From: Curtobacterium sp. MCBD17_035
GTDB lineage: Bacteria > Actinomycetota > Actinomycetes > Actinomycetales > Microbacteriaceae
Direction of reading: 5' to 3'
DNA: 64,000 nucleotides
Assembly (NCBI RefSeq): GCF_003234815.2
Contig: NZ_CP126279.1
Coordinates: 2,356,001 to 2,420,000, forward strand
Positions within the stretch are counted from its first letter, which is position 1; the number at the start of each line of letters is the position of its first letter. Below, piece after piece: positions 35,347-42,930 of this stretch. A program made the translations under genes and the position numbers. Below the pieces are notes generated by a model. It was not told where the DNA came from and did no database searches. It was given only the letters and a program-made list of their open reading frames with translations.

Positions 35347-35865
35347 TCAGTCGTCGTCCTCGCCGGCACGCCGCTGGAGCCGACGCCGCACCGGGTCGAC
35401 CACGCGCTCCCAGCCCGTCTGCGCCCCCGAGATCGCCGTCGTGGCGCGGAAGGACGCCTCGGCCATCACCCGTCCGAGTTCGGTGCCGACGTCCACCCGA
35501 GACCGTCCCGCGGCGCCGCGGCGCACCGACACGGGGCGGCCGTCGGGGGTCCACGCCGTGGTCGCCGGGACCTCCTCGGCAGCGACGACACCGGTGAACG
35601 GTGCGAGCCATTCCTCGACGCCGACGAGGGGCTCCGGGTCGAGGCGGTAGTAGCGGTGCTGGCCCTCGTCGCGCGTGCGCACCAGGCCGGCGTCGCGGAG
35701 CACCCGGAGGTGTTTCGACACCGTCGGTTGGCTGATCCCGAGGCGCGTGACGAGCGCACCCACGCTGAGTTCGCCGACGGACCCGGCCGCGCCGTACTCC
35801 TCGAGCAGGGTTGCGAGCAGTCGGCGCCGCGTGGGGTCCGCGATCACGCCGAAGATGTCGGGCAT
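35347..35865 (-). CDS. ArsR-family winged-helix regulator
   Basis: A 172-residue regulator. Residues 1-90 are an ArsR-type HTH, starting MPDIFGVIADPTRRRLLATL with the recognition helix in LGISQPTVSKHLRVLRDAGL and the wing RTRDEGQHRYYRLDP. No cysteine or His-rich metal site is visible. The ~80-residue tail is of unknown role. The ATG is 6 nt after TACCCT (35872-35877, minus), so leaderless. It is downstream of proC on the same strand, 71 bp away. Confidence 0.9.
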   Translation of the reverse strand: MPDIFGVIADPTRRRLLATLLEEYGAAGSVGELSVGALVTRLGISQPTVSKHLRVLRDAGLVRTRDEGQHRYYRLDPEPLVGVEEWLAPFTGVVAAEEVPATTAWTPDGRPVSVRRGAAGRSRVDVGTELGRVMAEASFRATTAISGAQTGWERVVDPVRRRLQRRAGEDDD

Positions 35866-35936
35866 GCGCTCAGGGTAACGGGGCGCGCGCGGCGAGGGCC
35901 ATCCGGACGCCCTCGGGGTGCCCGAGGGCGCGTGCG

Positions 35937-36767
35937 TCAGAGCGCGGCGAGCTCCGCGGCTCGGGCGATGGCGGCATCGGCGGCACGGCGGAGGGTCCCC
36001 TCGAGGTCCGCGTCCTCGAGGACCGCGATCGCCCGCTCGGTCGTGCCCTTCGGACTCGTCACCGCGCGCCGGAGGGCCTCGGGGCCGTCGTCCGACGTGG
36101 CGAGGAGCTCGACCGCGCCGCGGAGCGTGCCCTCGACCATGACCCGCGCCTGCTCGCGGTCGAACCCGAGCGACTCGGCCGCACGCCGCCACTGTTCGAC
36201 GAGCAGGAACACGTAGGCGGGCCCGGACCCGGACACCGCGCTGAGGGCGTCGAGCTGGGCTTCGGGGACCTCGAGCACATCGCCCGAGACCGCGAAGAGG
36301 GACGAAGCGAGCGCGACCGCCGCCGCGTCGGCGCGACTGCCCCCGCTGACCCCGGTGACACCGCGGCCGACGCGCACGGGGGTGTTCGGCAGCGCCCGGA
36401 CGACCCGCACGCCCTCCGGCACCAGGGACTCCATCGTCACACTCGTCACCCCGACGGCGACACTCACCACCACCGCGTCCGGCTCGAGGTCGGCCCGCAC
36501 CTCGCGCAGCAGGTCGGCGACGAGGAACGGCTTGACCCCGACGACGACGAGCCCCGCCCCGCGCACCGCGCGCCGGTTCGCCTCCGGGTCGGTCTCCACG
36601 GCGACGGCGTCGAGGCCCCGGACGCGGAGCGCCTCGGCGGACGGCTCCGACCGGTTGGTGACGGCGAAGCGATCCGCGGGGACGCCTGCGGCGAGCAGGC
36701 CGTCCAGGACCGCTCCCGACATGGATCCGACGCCGAGCATCGCGGTACGTGGCAGATCGAGGACCAT
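35937..36767 (-). CDS. proC: Pyrroline-5-carboxylate reductase
   Basis: Last enzyme of proline synthesis, NAD(P)H-dependent. The Rossmann start TAMLGVGSMSGAVLDGLL is at ~8-25; ALPNTPVRVGRGVTGVSGG and the ProC signature region LDALSAVSGSGPAYVFLLVE, then RRAVTSPKGTTERAI, are diagnostic. Length 276 residues. ATG is 6 nt after a TAGGAT hexamer that lies inside the palindrome ATCCTAGGAT (36774-36783), which also presents a -10 hexamer in the opposite direction to the CDF exporter. Confidence 0.94.
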   Translation of the reverse strand: MVLDLPRTAMLGVGSMSGAVLDGLLAAGVPADRFAVTNRSEPSAEALRVRGLDAVAVETDPEANRRAVRGAGLVVVGVKPFLVADLLREVRADLEPDAVVVSVAVGVTSVTMESLVPEGVRVVRALPNTPVRVGRGVTGVSGGSRADAAAVALASSLFAVSGDVLEVPEAQLDALSAVSGSGPAYVFLLVEQWRRAAESLGFDREQARVMVEGTLRGAVELLATSDDGPEALRRAVTSPKGTTERAIAVLEDADLEGTLRRAADAAIARAAELAAL

Positions 36768-36773
36768 CCGGCC

Positions 36774-36783
36774 ATCCTAGGAT
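36774..36783. promoter_or_regulatory. Shared palindromic -10 element of proC and CDF gene
   Basis: The 10-bp palindrome ATCCTAGGAT contains TAGGAT on both strands. Minus-strand use starts proC leaderlessly at 36767; plus-strand use would start the CDF message near 36790, a leader of about 33 nt. The two -10 hexamers overlap, so the polymerases would exclude each other. Confidence 0.5.
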
Positions 36784-36822
36784 CTGACCGACCGCACAGG
36801 AACGAGAGCAGGGCTGGGCACC

Positions 36823-37779
36823 ATGAGCGCATCCGGAGGCAACAGGGCGATCGTCGCGGCCCTCGGCGCGAACGTCGGCATCGCCGTGGTCAAGTTCATC
36901 GCGGCCGCGATCAGCGGATCGGCGTCGATGCTCGCCGAGGGCGTCCACTCCCTCGCCGACTCGGTCAACCAGGTCCTGCTCATCATCGGCGGCCGACGGT
37001 CGAAGCGGGCGGCGGACGAGGAACACCCGTTCGGCTACGGCCGCGAACGGTACGTGTACGCCTTCGTCGTGTCGATCATCCTGTTCTCGATCGGCGGCGT
37101 GTTCTCGCTGTACGAGGGCATCGAGAAGCTCGAGCACCCGCACCCCCTGGAGACCTGGTGGCTCCCGCTGGCGGTGCTCGCGATCTCCATCCTGCTCGAG
37201 GGCTTCTCGCTCCGGACGGCGTTGCGGGAGGCCCGGTCCGACCGCGGGGACCAGTCCCTGGTGCAGTACATCCGTCGGGCCAAGGCACCCGAACTCCCGA
37301 TCGTCATGCTCGAGGACACGGCGGCGCTCACCGGGCTCGTGTTCGCGTTCCTCGGCGTCGGTCTGACGGCGCTCACCGGCAACGGCGTCTTCGACGCGAT
37401 CGGCACGATCCTCATCGCCCTCCTGCTCGTCGCCGTCGCGGTCGTGCTCGGTGTCGAGACGAAGAGCCTGCTGCTCGGCGAGGGGGCGACGCCCGCGGAC
37501 CTGCAGGCGATCAAGCGGGCGATCCTCGACGGCCCGGAGGTCGACTCGATCATCCACATGAAGACCCTGTACCTCGGCCCGGACGAGCTCATGGTTGCGG
37601 CGAAGGTCGCGGTGGACGGGGACCGTCGCCTGGGGGACGTCGCGGCGGGCATCGACGCCCTGGAGGCCCGGGTCCGGTCCGTCGTGCCCGTCGCCCGGGT
37701 CATCTACATCGAGCCCGACGTCCGGCACGACGCCCCGCGGCCGCCGACCGAGGCGATCATCATCCGCGCGGCCGACTGA
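36823..37779 (+). CDS. Cation diffusion facilitator family transporter
   Basis: Six-helix metal/proton antiporter of 318 residues. The first metal-site motif in TM2 is HSLAD (His42, Asp46), preceded by SGSASMLAEG; TM5 has LEDTAAL in place of the more common HxxxD. HPFGYGRERYVYAF follows TM2 as in this subfamily. The C-terminal cytoplasmic domain (about 205-305) ends VARVIYIEPDVRH. The LED variant resembles the YdfM/SLC30A9 branch; the metal (Zn, Mn, Co) is not decided. Confidence 0.92.
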   Translation: MSASGGNRAIVAALGANVGIAVVKFIAAAISGSASMLAEGVHSLADSVNQVLLIIGGRRSKRAADEEHPFGYGRERYVYAFVVSIILFSIGGVFSLYEGIEKLEHPHPLETWWLPLAVLAISILLEGFSLRTALREARSDRGDQSLVQYIRRAKAPELPIVMLEDTAALTGLVFAFLGVGLTALTGNGVFDAIGTILIALLLVAVAVVLGVETKSLLLGEGATPADLQAIKRAILDGPEVDSIIHMKTLYLGPDELMVAAKVAVDGDRRLGDVAAGIDALEARVRSVVPVARVIYIEPDVRHDAPRPPTEAIIIRAAD

Positions 37780-37834
37780 CGCGTCCTCCCCCGGTCGGGA
37801 GGCCGAGCGAGCGTCCGCAGGGAAGGCACGCCTT

Positions 37835-37864
37835 CGTGGCGGAGCCGGCCGGGCCTCCGCCACG
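37835..37864 (+). terminator. Hairpin after the CDF transporter gene
   Basis: Inverted repeat CGTGGCGGA/TCCGCCACG with a 12-nt GC loop, ending 8 bp before the next start codon. Its arm GTGGCGGAGCCGGC also occurs in a larger hairpin at 61137-61153. Confidence 0.6.
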
Positions 37865-37872
37865 ATCGGAGC

Positions 37873-38250
37873 ATGTCCGTGTTGCAGAACGTGTTCCTGG
37901 CTCTCCACTTCCTCGGTCTCGCCGCCGTGATCGGCGCCTTCCTCGCGCAGGTCCGGCGCAAGGAGCACATCGAGACCCAGTGGCTCGTCATCGGCCTCGT
38001 GACGCAGCTCGTGACGGGTCTGGCACTCATGGGCATCATCGACGCGACCACCCACGGCGGGGCGAACCACGTCAAGCTCGGGGTCAAGCTCGTCATCGCG
38101 CTGATCGCCCTCACGACGGCGTTCGTGGCGCGGTCGCGGCAGCGCCGGGCCGACGCGGGGACGGCCGGACCGAAGGCGGCGCTGCCGTTCTTCCACACGA
38201 CCGGAGCGCTGGCGATCGTCAACGTGCTCATCGCCGTGTTCTGGCACTGA
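37873..38250 (+). CDS. Small integral membrane protein, unknown function
   Basis: A 125-residue protein with four hydrophobic helices, roughly 6-26, 39-58, 68-86 and 104-122, and a basic cytosolic loop (ARSRQRRA). Conserved-looking pieces are ALHFLGLAAVIGAFLAQVRR and GGANHVKLGVKLVIALIALT. I know similar proteins in actinobacterial genomes but no function. It is separated from the CDF gene by a hairpin and converges with tadA; a CTGAGGC/GCCTCAG repeat spans both stops (38247-38278). Confidence 0.75.
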   Translation: MSVLQNVFLALHFLGLAAVIGAFLAQVRRKEHIETQWLVIGLVTQLVTGLALMGIIDATTHGGANHVKLGVKLVIALIALTTAFVARSRQRRADAGTAGPKAALPFFHTTGALAIVNVLIAVFWH

Positions 38251-38274
38251 GGCGCGTCCGGTCGCCGAGCGGCC

Positions 38275-38814
38275 TCAGCGTCTCGCGGCGAAGAACGTGT
38301 CGAGCATCGCGGCACAGGGCTGTTCGAGCACGCCGCCGACGACCTCGGCCCGGTGTGGGAGCCGTCGATCGCGCGCGATGTCGTAGACGCTGCCCGACGC
38401 ACCCGCCTTCGGATCCCACGCGCCGAACACGATCCGGGGTACCCGAGCGGCGAGCACGGCGCCGGCGCACATCGGGCACGGCTCGAGCGTGACGACGAGG
38501 GTGTGCTGCTCGAGGTGCCAGTCCCCCGTGCGTGCCGCGGCGGCGCGGAGTGCGAGCACCTCGGCGTGCGCGGTCGGATCCTGTCGGGCCTCCCGTTCGT
38601 TGCGCCCCGTGGCGACCACCGCACCGGTCGCGTCGAGCACGACCGCGCCGACCGGGACGTCCCCCGTCGCGAGACACGCGCGGGCCTCGTCGAGCGCCCG
38701 TTCCATCGCGGCCACCCACGGCCGGGCCGCCGGGTGCTCGCCCCGGTCCGCTCCGCCGCCGATGCCCGAGGGTCCGGGGCCGACCGGCCCGGGTCCGTGC
38801 TGCCGGTGCTCCAC
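38275..38814 (-). CDS. tadA: tRNA-specific adenosine deaminase
   Basis: Zinc deaminase converting A34 to inosine in tRNA-Arg(ACG). The active-site motif is HAE at 83-85, with zinc cysteines Cys113 and Cys116 in PCPMC. Start is GTG at 38814, preceded by GAGGAGGG; this gives a 35-residue Gly/Pro-rich N-terminal extension before [12 protein letters not shown], so an internal start cannot be excluded. The 179 residues otherwise match TadA. Divergent from upp over 53 bp. Confidence 0.9.
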   Translation of the reverse strand: MEHRQHGPGPVGPGPSGIGGGADRGEHPAARPWVAAMERALDEARACLATGDVPVGAVVLDATGAVVATGRNEREARQDPTAHAEVLALRAAAARTGDWHLEQHTLVVTLEPCPMCAGAVLAARVPRIVFGAWDPKAGASGSVYDIARDRRLPHRAEVVGGVLEQPCAAMLDTFFAARR

Positions 38815-38867
38815 TCGCCCTCCTCGTCCGCCGCGGTGGCGCCTCCGTGGCCGGTACCCTTGAGCGT

Positions 38868-39503
38868 ATGCGAGTCCACGTCGCCGACCACCCGCTCATC
38901 ACGCACAAGTTGTCGGTGCTCCGCGACCGCACGACGCCCGCACCGACGTTCCGCGCTCTGACCGAGGAACTCGTGACGCTCCTCGCGTACGAGGCGACGC
39001 GCAACGTGCGAGTGACCGCGACCGCGATCGAGACCCCCGTCGCGAACACCGTCGGCGTCGCCATCGCCAAGCCGCGTCCGCTCGTCGTGCCGATCCTCCG
39101 AGCGGGCCTCGGGATGCTCGAGGGCATGGTCAAGCTCGTGCCGACGGCCGAGGTCGGGTTCCTCGGCATGGCGCGCAACGAGGAGACCCTCGAGCCCCAG
39201 ACGTACGCCGAGCGCCTGCCCGAGGACCTGTCGAACCGGCAGTGCTTCGTCCTCGACCCGATGCTCGCGACCGGTGGCTCCCTGACGGCCGCGATCGAGT
39301 TCCTGTTCGACCGGGGCGCCGTGGACGTCACCGCCGTCTGCATCCTCGCCGCGCCCGAAGGGCTCGCCGCGGTCGAGGAGGCCACCGCGGGCAAGGACGT
39401 CACGATCGTCCTCGGTGCCCTCGACGAGCGACTCGACGACCGCGGGTACATCGTGCCCGGACTCGGCGACGCGGGCGACCGGTTGTACGGACTCGCCGAG
39501 TAG
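38868..39503 (+). CDS. upp: Uracil phosphoribosyltransferase
   Basis: Salvage enzyme making UMP from uracil and PRPP. The 211-residue protein has [14 protein letters not shown] in the uracil/5-phosphate area, the PRPP loop [18 protein letters not shown] at about 128-145, and the terminal [20 protein letters not shown] lies 7 nt after TACCCT (38855-38860), so the message is probably leaderless. Confidence 0.96.
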   Translation: MRVHVADHPLITHKLSVLRDRTTPAPTFRALTEELVTLLAYEATRNVRVTATAIETPVANTVGVAIAKPRPLVVPILRAGLGMLEGMVKLVPTAEVGFLGMARNEETLEPQTYAERLPEDLSNRQCFVLDPMLATGGSLTAAIEFLFDRGAVDVTAVCILAAPEGLAAVEEATAGKDVTIVLGALDERLDDRGYIVPGLGDAGDRLYGLAE

Positions 39504-39570
39504 CCCCTTCCACCGCCCTCGCAGGCTCGGTCGGCGCTGGCGTCGCGCCGACGCACGTCCGCCGGGACAG

Positions 39571-39600
39571 TTGACAGCCCCCTGGTATACCGCCGATACT
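39571..39600 (+). promoter_or_regulatory. Near-consensus sigma-70 promoter for the Cys-rich small ORF
   Basis: TTGACA (39571-39576) and GATACT (39595-39600) with an 18-bp spacer, the closest to consensus of any promoter I recognised in the window. The predicted start site, 6-7 nt past the -10, coincides with the ATG at 39607. Confidence 0.7.
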
Positions 39601-39606
39601 CGCCCC

Positions 39607-39708
39607 ATGACTGTTTCCTCGTCCACCCGCGTCCTCATCGAGGTCCAGGGGACTGCCGGCATGATGATGCCGGGCATGGCGGTCATGTGTTGTCGAATGT
39701 GTGCCTGA
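39607..39708 (+). CDS. Leaderless small ORF ending in a Cys-rich motif (putative leader peptide)
   Basis: A 33-codon ORF starting MTVSSSTRVLIEVQGTAG and ending MCCRMCA. All three cysteines are TGT and the Arg is CGA, both unusual choices in this GC-rich DNA. The promoter at 39571-39600 places transcription start at or next to its ATG. In mycobacteria, leaderless short ORFs with Cys codons act as cysteine-sensing attenuators of downstream genes; here the next gene, 226 bp on, is a winged-helix regulator. Coding status and function are inferred; the peptide may be only a regulatory ORF. Confidence 0.55.
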   Translation: MTVSSSTRVLIEVQGTAGMMMPGMAVMCCRMCA

Positions 39709-39934
39709 CCGGCACCCGTTCCAGCCGGACCCACCCCGACGGCGACCCCGTCCTGTGTGCGGTCCCCGGGATCCGGCGCCGACGACCATCGTGATCGTCG
39801 ACGCGGAGGCACCCGCTCCCCTCGGTCCGTCCCGCCCTCGAACCCCCTCGCCGGGGTCCGGGCAGCGCGGACGCCGCGACCGAGGACGCATTCGACGCAC
39901 CGGCGCTCCGAGCGCCACAGCCAGGAGGACTCCC

Positions 39935-40777
39935 ATGTCACTCACCATCGATCGCCCGCGACACACCACCGCCCCCGCCGACACCGCGCTCGCCGGCGCT
40001 GCCTCGCCGACCCATGCCGGGCCGGCTCTCCCCGCGGCCCAGCACGCCCGCACTGCTGCGCCCGTGCGCACCCCCGCTGCCGGCACCGCCCTGCCCGCCC
40101 GTGCCGCACGGCCTGCGCCCGCTGCCGAGGACGTCCCGACGAGTCCCGTCGTCGCTCCCGCCCGGAGCCGCGCTCTGCCCGAGGGCACGGAGGCACGCGG
40201 ATTCGCCCTCTACGTCGGGATCGACGAGGCGAAGGCCGCTGCGGCTGGCACCTCGCTCGCGGCCATCGTCGAGCAGCTCAAGGCCCTGACGGCCCAACTC
40301 GCCCCCGCCGCCGAGACCTACGCGGCGGTCGCCGTGGCGGCCGAGGGCTCCGGGGGCCGCGACGTCGAGGTCGTGCGCCTCGCGCTGCAGGACCGATCCG
40401 CGGTCGCGGCGCGGAAGCAGACCTCGCCCGCGGAGCCCGAGGAGACCGGCGTCGTGATCGACATCTCGCGCAAGCGGGTCGTGCTCGACGGCGAGACCGC
40501 ACCGCTGACGTACAAGGAATTCGAGCTCCTCCAGTTCCTGGTGCTCCGCGAGGGCCGGACGGTCGACCGCCAGGCGATCATCGAGGGACTCTGGGCGGAC
40601 GGCGAGGACGAGACGCCGAACGAGCGGACCATCGACGTGCACGTCCGACGCCTCCGCTCGAAGCTCGGTGCCTTCGAGGAGATCGTGCGGACGGTCCGGG
40701 GTGTCGGCTACCGGTTCGACCGGCACGCGGACGTCGCCGTCCGGTACGCCTCCACGCCGTCCCCCGACCTCTTCTGA
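39935..40777 (+). CDS. Winged-helix (OmpR-type) DNA-binding protein with Ala/Pro-rich N-terminus
   Basis: A 280-residue protein whose last ~100 residues (about 170-270) are an OmpR/PhoB-type effector domain: APLTYKEFELLQFLVLREGR, then RTIDVHVRRLRSKLG and the wing IVRTVRGVGYRFD. There is no phospho-acceptor receiver domain; residues 1-85 are Ala/Pro/Thr-rich and disordered, and 85-150 form a small alpha/beta region. AGGAGG is 7 nt before the ATG. Such orphan regulators occur in Microbacteriaceae; targets unknown. Candidate 11-bp-spaced repeats lie just downstream. Confidence 0.85.
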   Translation: MSLTIDRPRHTTAPADTALAGAASPTHAGPALPAAQHARTAAPVRTPAAGTALPARAARPAPAAEDVPTSPVVAPARSRALPEGTEARGFALYVGIDEAKAAAAGTSLAAIVEQLKALTAQLAPAAETYAAVAVAAEGSGGRDVEVVRLALQDRSAVAARKQTSPAEPEETGVVIDISRKRVVLDGETAPLTYKEFELLQFLVLREGRTVDRQAIIEGLWADGEDETPNERTIDVHVRRLRSKLGAFEEIVRTVRGVGYRFDRHADVAVRYASTPSPDLF

Positions 40778-40817
40778 CGGCCGCGGGGGCTCCCGGCGTC
40801 GGCATCGGGCCCTCTGG

Positions 40818-40872
40818 GTGAACTCGCAGTGAAACAACGATCCGGTACCTACCGCTCGTTACCACCTCGTTA
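40818..40872. promoter_or_regulatory. Pairs of direct repeats spaced 11 bp
   Basis: GTGAA occurs at 40818 and 40829, and CTCGTTA at 40855 and 40866; each pair is 11 bp apart, the phasing typical of OmpR/PhoB-type binding sites. The second pair overlaps the -10-like TATATT (40871-40876). Confidence 0.4.
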
Positions 40873-40990
40873 TATTCTGACGGAGCAGTCGCTGTTTGCT
40901 GTGGCAGCGGTTGCGGAATGTGATTGCAGGACACTCTTGGGTGCAAGGGAGGAGGGCGGCCACCACGCCTCTGGTGGCCGCCCTTCGTCG
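40871..40990 (+). ncRNA. Candidate small RNA with its own promoter and terminator
   Basis: A TATATT -10 element (40871-40876) is followed about 80 bp later by a perfect hairpin (40953-40984). The predicted ~105-nt transcript (about 40884-40990) contains TTGCA/TGCAA pairing near 40925-40945 and no convincing ORF. The local base composition is clearly less GC-rich than the surrounding genes. A good -35 is not visible, so this is only a candidate; it could instead be the leader of marR. Confidence 0.35.
40953..40984 (+). terminator. Strong hairpin terminator
   Basis: Stem AGGGCGGCCACCA (40953-40965) with TGGTGGCCGCCCT (40972-40984), loop CGCCTC, followed by TCG. It lies 69 bp before the marR start. 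Confidence 0.75.
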
Positions 40991-41053
40991 TGTCCGAGCC
41001 GGTCGGGCGTCCGACCCCGTCGATACAGTTGGCGGAGGTCGGAAGGAGCCGCA

Positions 41054-41584
41054 GTGAGTGACACATCGAAGGCCGTCGCCGCGTGGGAGGCCCTGTTCCG
41101 CGCGCAGGTCACCGTGATGCGCAACCTCAACACCGCGTTCCCGTCGTCCGACATCTCGTTCAACGAGTACGACGTCTGCTACAACCTGTCCAAGCAGCCC
41201 GGACGGCGCCTCCGGATGCGGGACCTGACCGGCCAGCTCCTGCTGACCCAGCCGAGCATCAGCCGCCTCGTCGAACGGCTGGCGGCCCGCGGCGTCGTCG
41301 AGAAACTCCCCGATCCGACGGACGCCCGCGGCGTGATCGTCGCGTTGACGACACACGGCTTCGACCTCTACCGCACCGTGGCGAAGCAACACGCCGCCAC
41401 CATCGCCGAGCAGGTCGGCGCCGGACTCGACGACGACGAGCTGGGCGAGCTCGAACACCTGTGCACGAAGCTGCGCACGGCCGCCGCTGCCGCCACCGAC
41501 GGCACCACGGCGCACCCGGCGCTCCGCGCGAACCCGGACCCGTCGGCCTCCGATCTGGCCTCCGACACCGTGCCGAGCGTGTGA
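41054..41584 (+). CDS. MarR-family transcriptional regulator
   Basis: A 176-residue winged-helix protein: the DNA-binding part is LRMRDLTGQLLLTQPSISRL then VERLAARGVVEKLPDPTDARGV, with the MarR wing residues Asp-Arg (here DARG). The 25-residue C-terminal tail is polar. GTG start with GGAAGGAG at proper distance. It overlaps the photolyase start by GTGA, so the regulator, photolyase and serine hydrolase are one translationally coupled operon. Ligand unknown. Confidence 0.9.
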   Translation: MSDTSKAVAAWEALFRAQVTVMRNLNTAFPSSDISFNEYDVCYNLSKQPGRRLRMRDLTGQLLLTQPSISRLVERLAARGVVEKLPDPTDARGVIVALTTHGFDLYRTVAKQHAATIAEQVGAGLDDDELGELEHLCTKLRTAAAAATDGTTAHPALRANPDPSASDLASDTVPSV

Positions 41585-42930
41585 GCGGCGCGCTCGTCTG
41601 GCTGCGGGACGACCTGCGCCTCCACGACAACCCCGCCCTGCACGCCGCCGTCACGGCCGGCGGCCCGGTCACCGTGGCGTACGTCCTCGACGACCAGTCG
41701 GAGGGCCTCCGTCCGTTCGGTGGCGCCGCGCGCTGGTGGCTGCACGGGTCGCTCGCCGCGCTCGACGCCGACCTCCGGGCCCGCGGGAACCGCCTCGTCC
41801 TGCGCCGGGGTGCCGCGGCCACCGTGATCGACGAGCTCGTGCGCGACACCGCGGCGGACACGGTCCTCTGGAACCGTCGGTACGGCGCCGCGGAACGCGC
41901 GATCGACACGGGGATCAAGCAGTCGCTCACCGACCGCGGTCACGTCGTGCACAGCGCGGCGGCGGCGCTGCTCTGGGAGCCGTGGACGCTCGCCACCGGC
42001 CAGGGCCAGCCCTACCGGGTGTTCTCGCCGTTCTGGCGCGCGGCGCAGGCGATGCCGACACCCCGCGAACCGCTCCCGCGGCCCGTGACGGTGCCGGCCG
42101 GGCCGTCTGTGGCGAGCGACGCCCTCGACGACTGGGGTCTGCTGCCGACCCGACCGGACTGGGCAGGCGGCCTGCGTGCGACCTGGACCCCCGGCGAGGC
42201 CGGAGCCGCGGCCCGGTTCCGCCACTTCCTCGAGCACGGTCTCGAGGACTACGACCAGCGTGACCAGCCGTCGGCCGACGCCGCGAGCGGACTGAGCCCG
42301 CACATCCGCTGGGGCGAGATCAGCCCGTACCAGCTCTGGCACCGTCTGCACGGCGAGCTCACGCCCGCGCAGCGTCGGCAGGCGCCGTCGTTCCTCCGAC
42401 AGCTGGCCTGGCGCGAGTTCAACTGGCACGAGCTGTACCACGAGCCGGACATGGCGACCGTGAACGTCCGCCCCGAGTTCGACGCCTTCCCGTGGCGCTC
42501 TGCGTCGTCCGACGAGCTCGACCGCTGGCGGTACGGCCGCACCGGCATCGACCTCGTGGACGCCGGCATGCGGGAGCTCTGGCACACCGGCGCGATGCAC
42601 AACCGCGTTCGCCTGGTCGTCGGGAGTTTCCTCGTCAAGAACCTGCTCGTGGACTGGCGCGTCGGCGAGCAGTGGTTCTGGGACACCCTCGTCGACGCCG
42701 ACTCCGCGAACAACGCCGGCAACTGGCAGTGGGTGGCCGGTTCCGGGTTCGACGCCGCCCCCTTCTTCCGCGTCTTCAACCCGCAGCTCCAGGCGGACAA
42801 GTTCGATCCCCACCGGAGCTACATCCGGCAGTGGATCCCGGCGGACGAGGTCCGGCCGGAACCGATGGTCGACCTCAAGTCGAGCCGCGCCCGAGCCCTC
42901 GACGCCTACCAGCAGATGCGGGCCGTGTGA
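41581..42930 (+). CDS. phr: Deoxyribodipyrimidine (CPD) photolyase
   Basis: Flavoprotein that uses light to reverse UV-induced pyrimidine dimers. The 449-residue class I protein has the antenna domain start ALVWLRDDLRLHDNPAL, and the FAD domain signatures LSPHIRWGEISPYQLW, WREFNWHELYHEPDM, GIDLVDAGMRELWHTGAMHN and NNAGNWQWVAGSGFDAAPFF. The latter two are classic photolyase signatures, arguing against a cryptochrome. GTG start inside the marR stop (GTGA). Confidence 0.95.
   Translation: MSGALVWLRDDLRLHDNPALHAAVTAGGPVTVAYVLDDQSEGLRPFGGAARWWLHGSLAALDADLRARGNRLVLRRGAAATVIDELVRDTAADTVLWNRRYGAAERAIDTGIKQSLTDRGHVVHSAAAALLWEPWTLATGQGQPYRVFSPFWRAAQAMPTPREPLPRPVTVPAGPSVASDALDDWGLLPTRPDWAGGLRATWTPGEAGAAARFRHFLEHGLEDYDQRDQPSADAASGLSPHIRWGEISPYQLWHRLHGELTPAQRRQAPSFLRQLAWREFNWHELYHEPDMATVNVRPEFDAFPWRSASSDELDRWRYGRTGIDLVDAGMRELWHTGAMHNRVRLVVGSFLVKNLLVDWRVGEQWFWDTLVDADSANNAGNWQWVAGSGFDAAPFFRVFNPQLQADKFDPHRSYIRQWIPADEVRPEPMVDLKSSRARALDAYQQMRAV

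Noticed and set aside
35347..38247. 966-residue minus-strand frame covering ArsR, proC and the CDF gene
   Set aside because: Only its last 172 codons are a gene (ArsR); the rest is antisense to well-supported genes or frame-shifted and composed of Arg/Asp/Gly runs.
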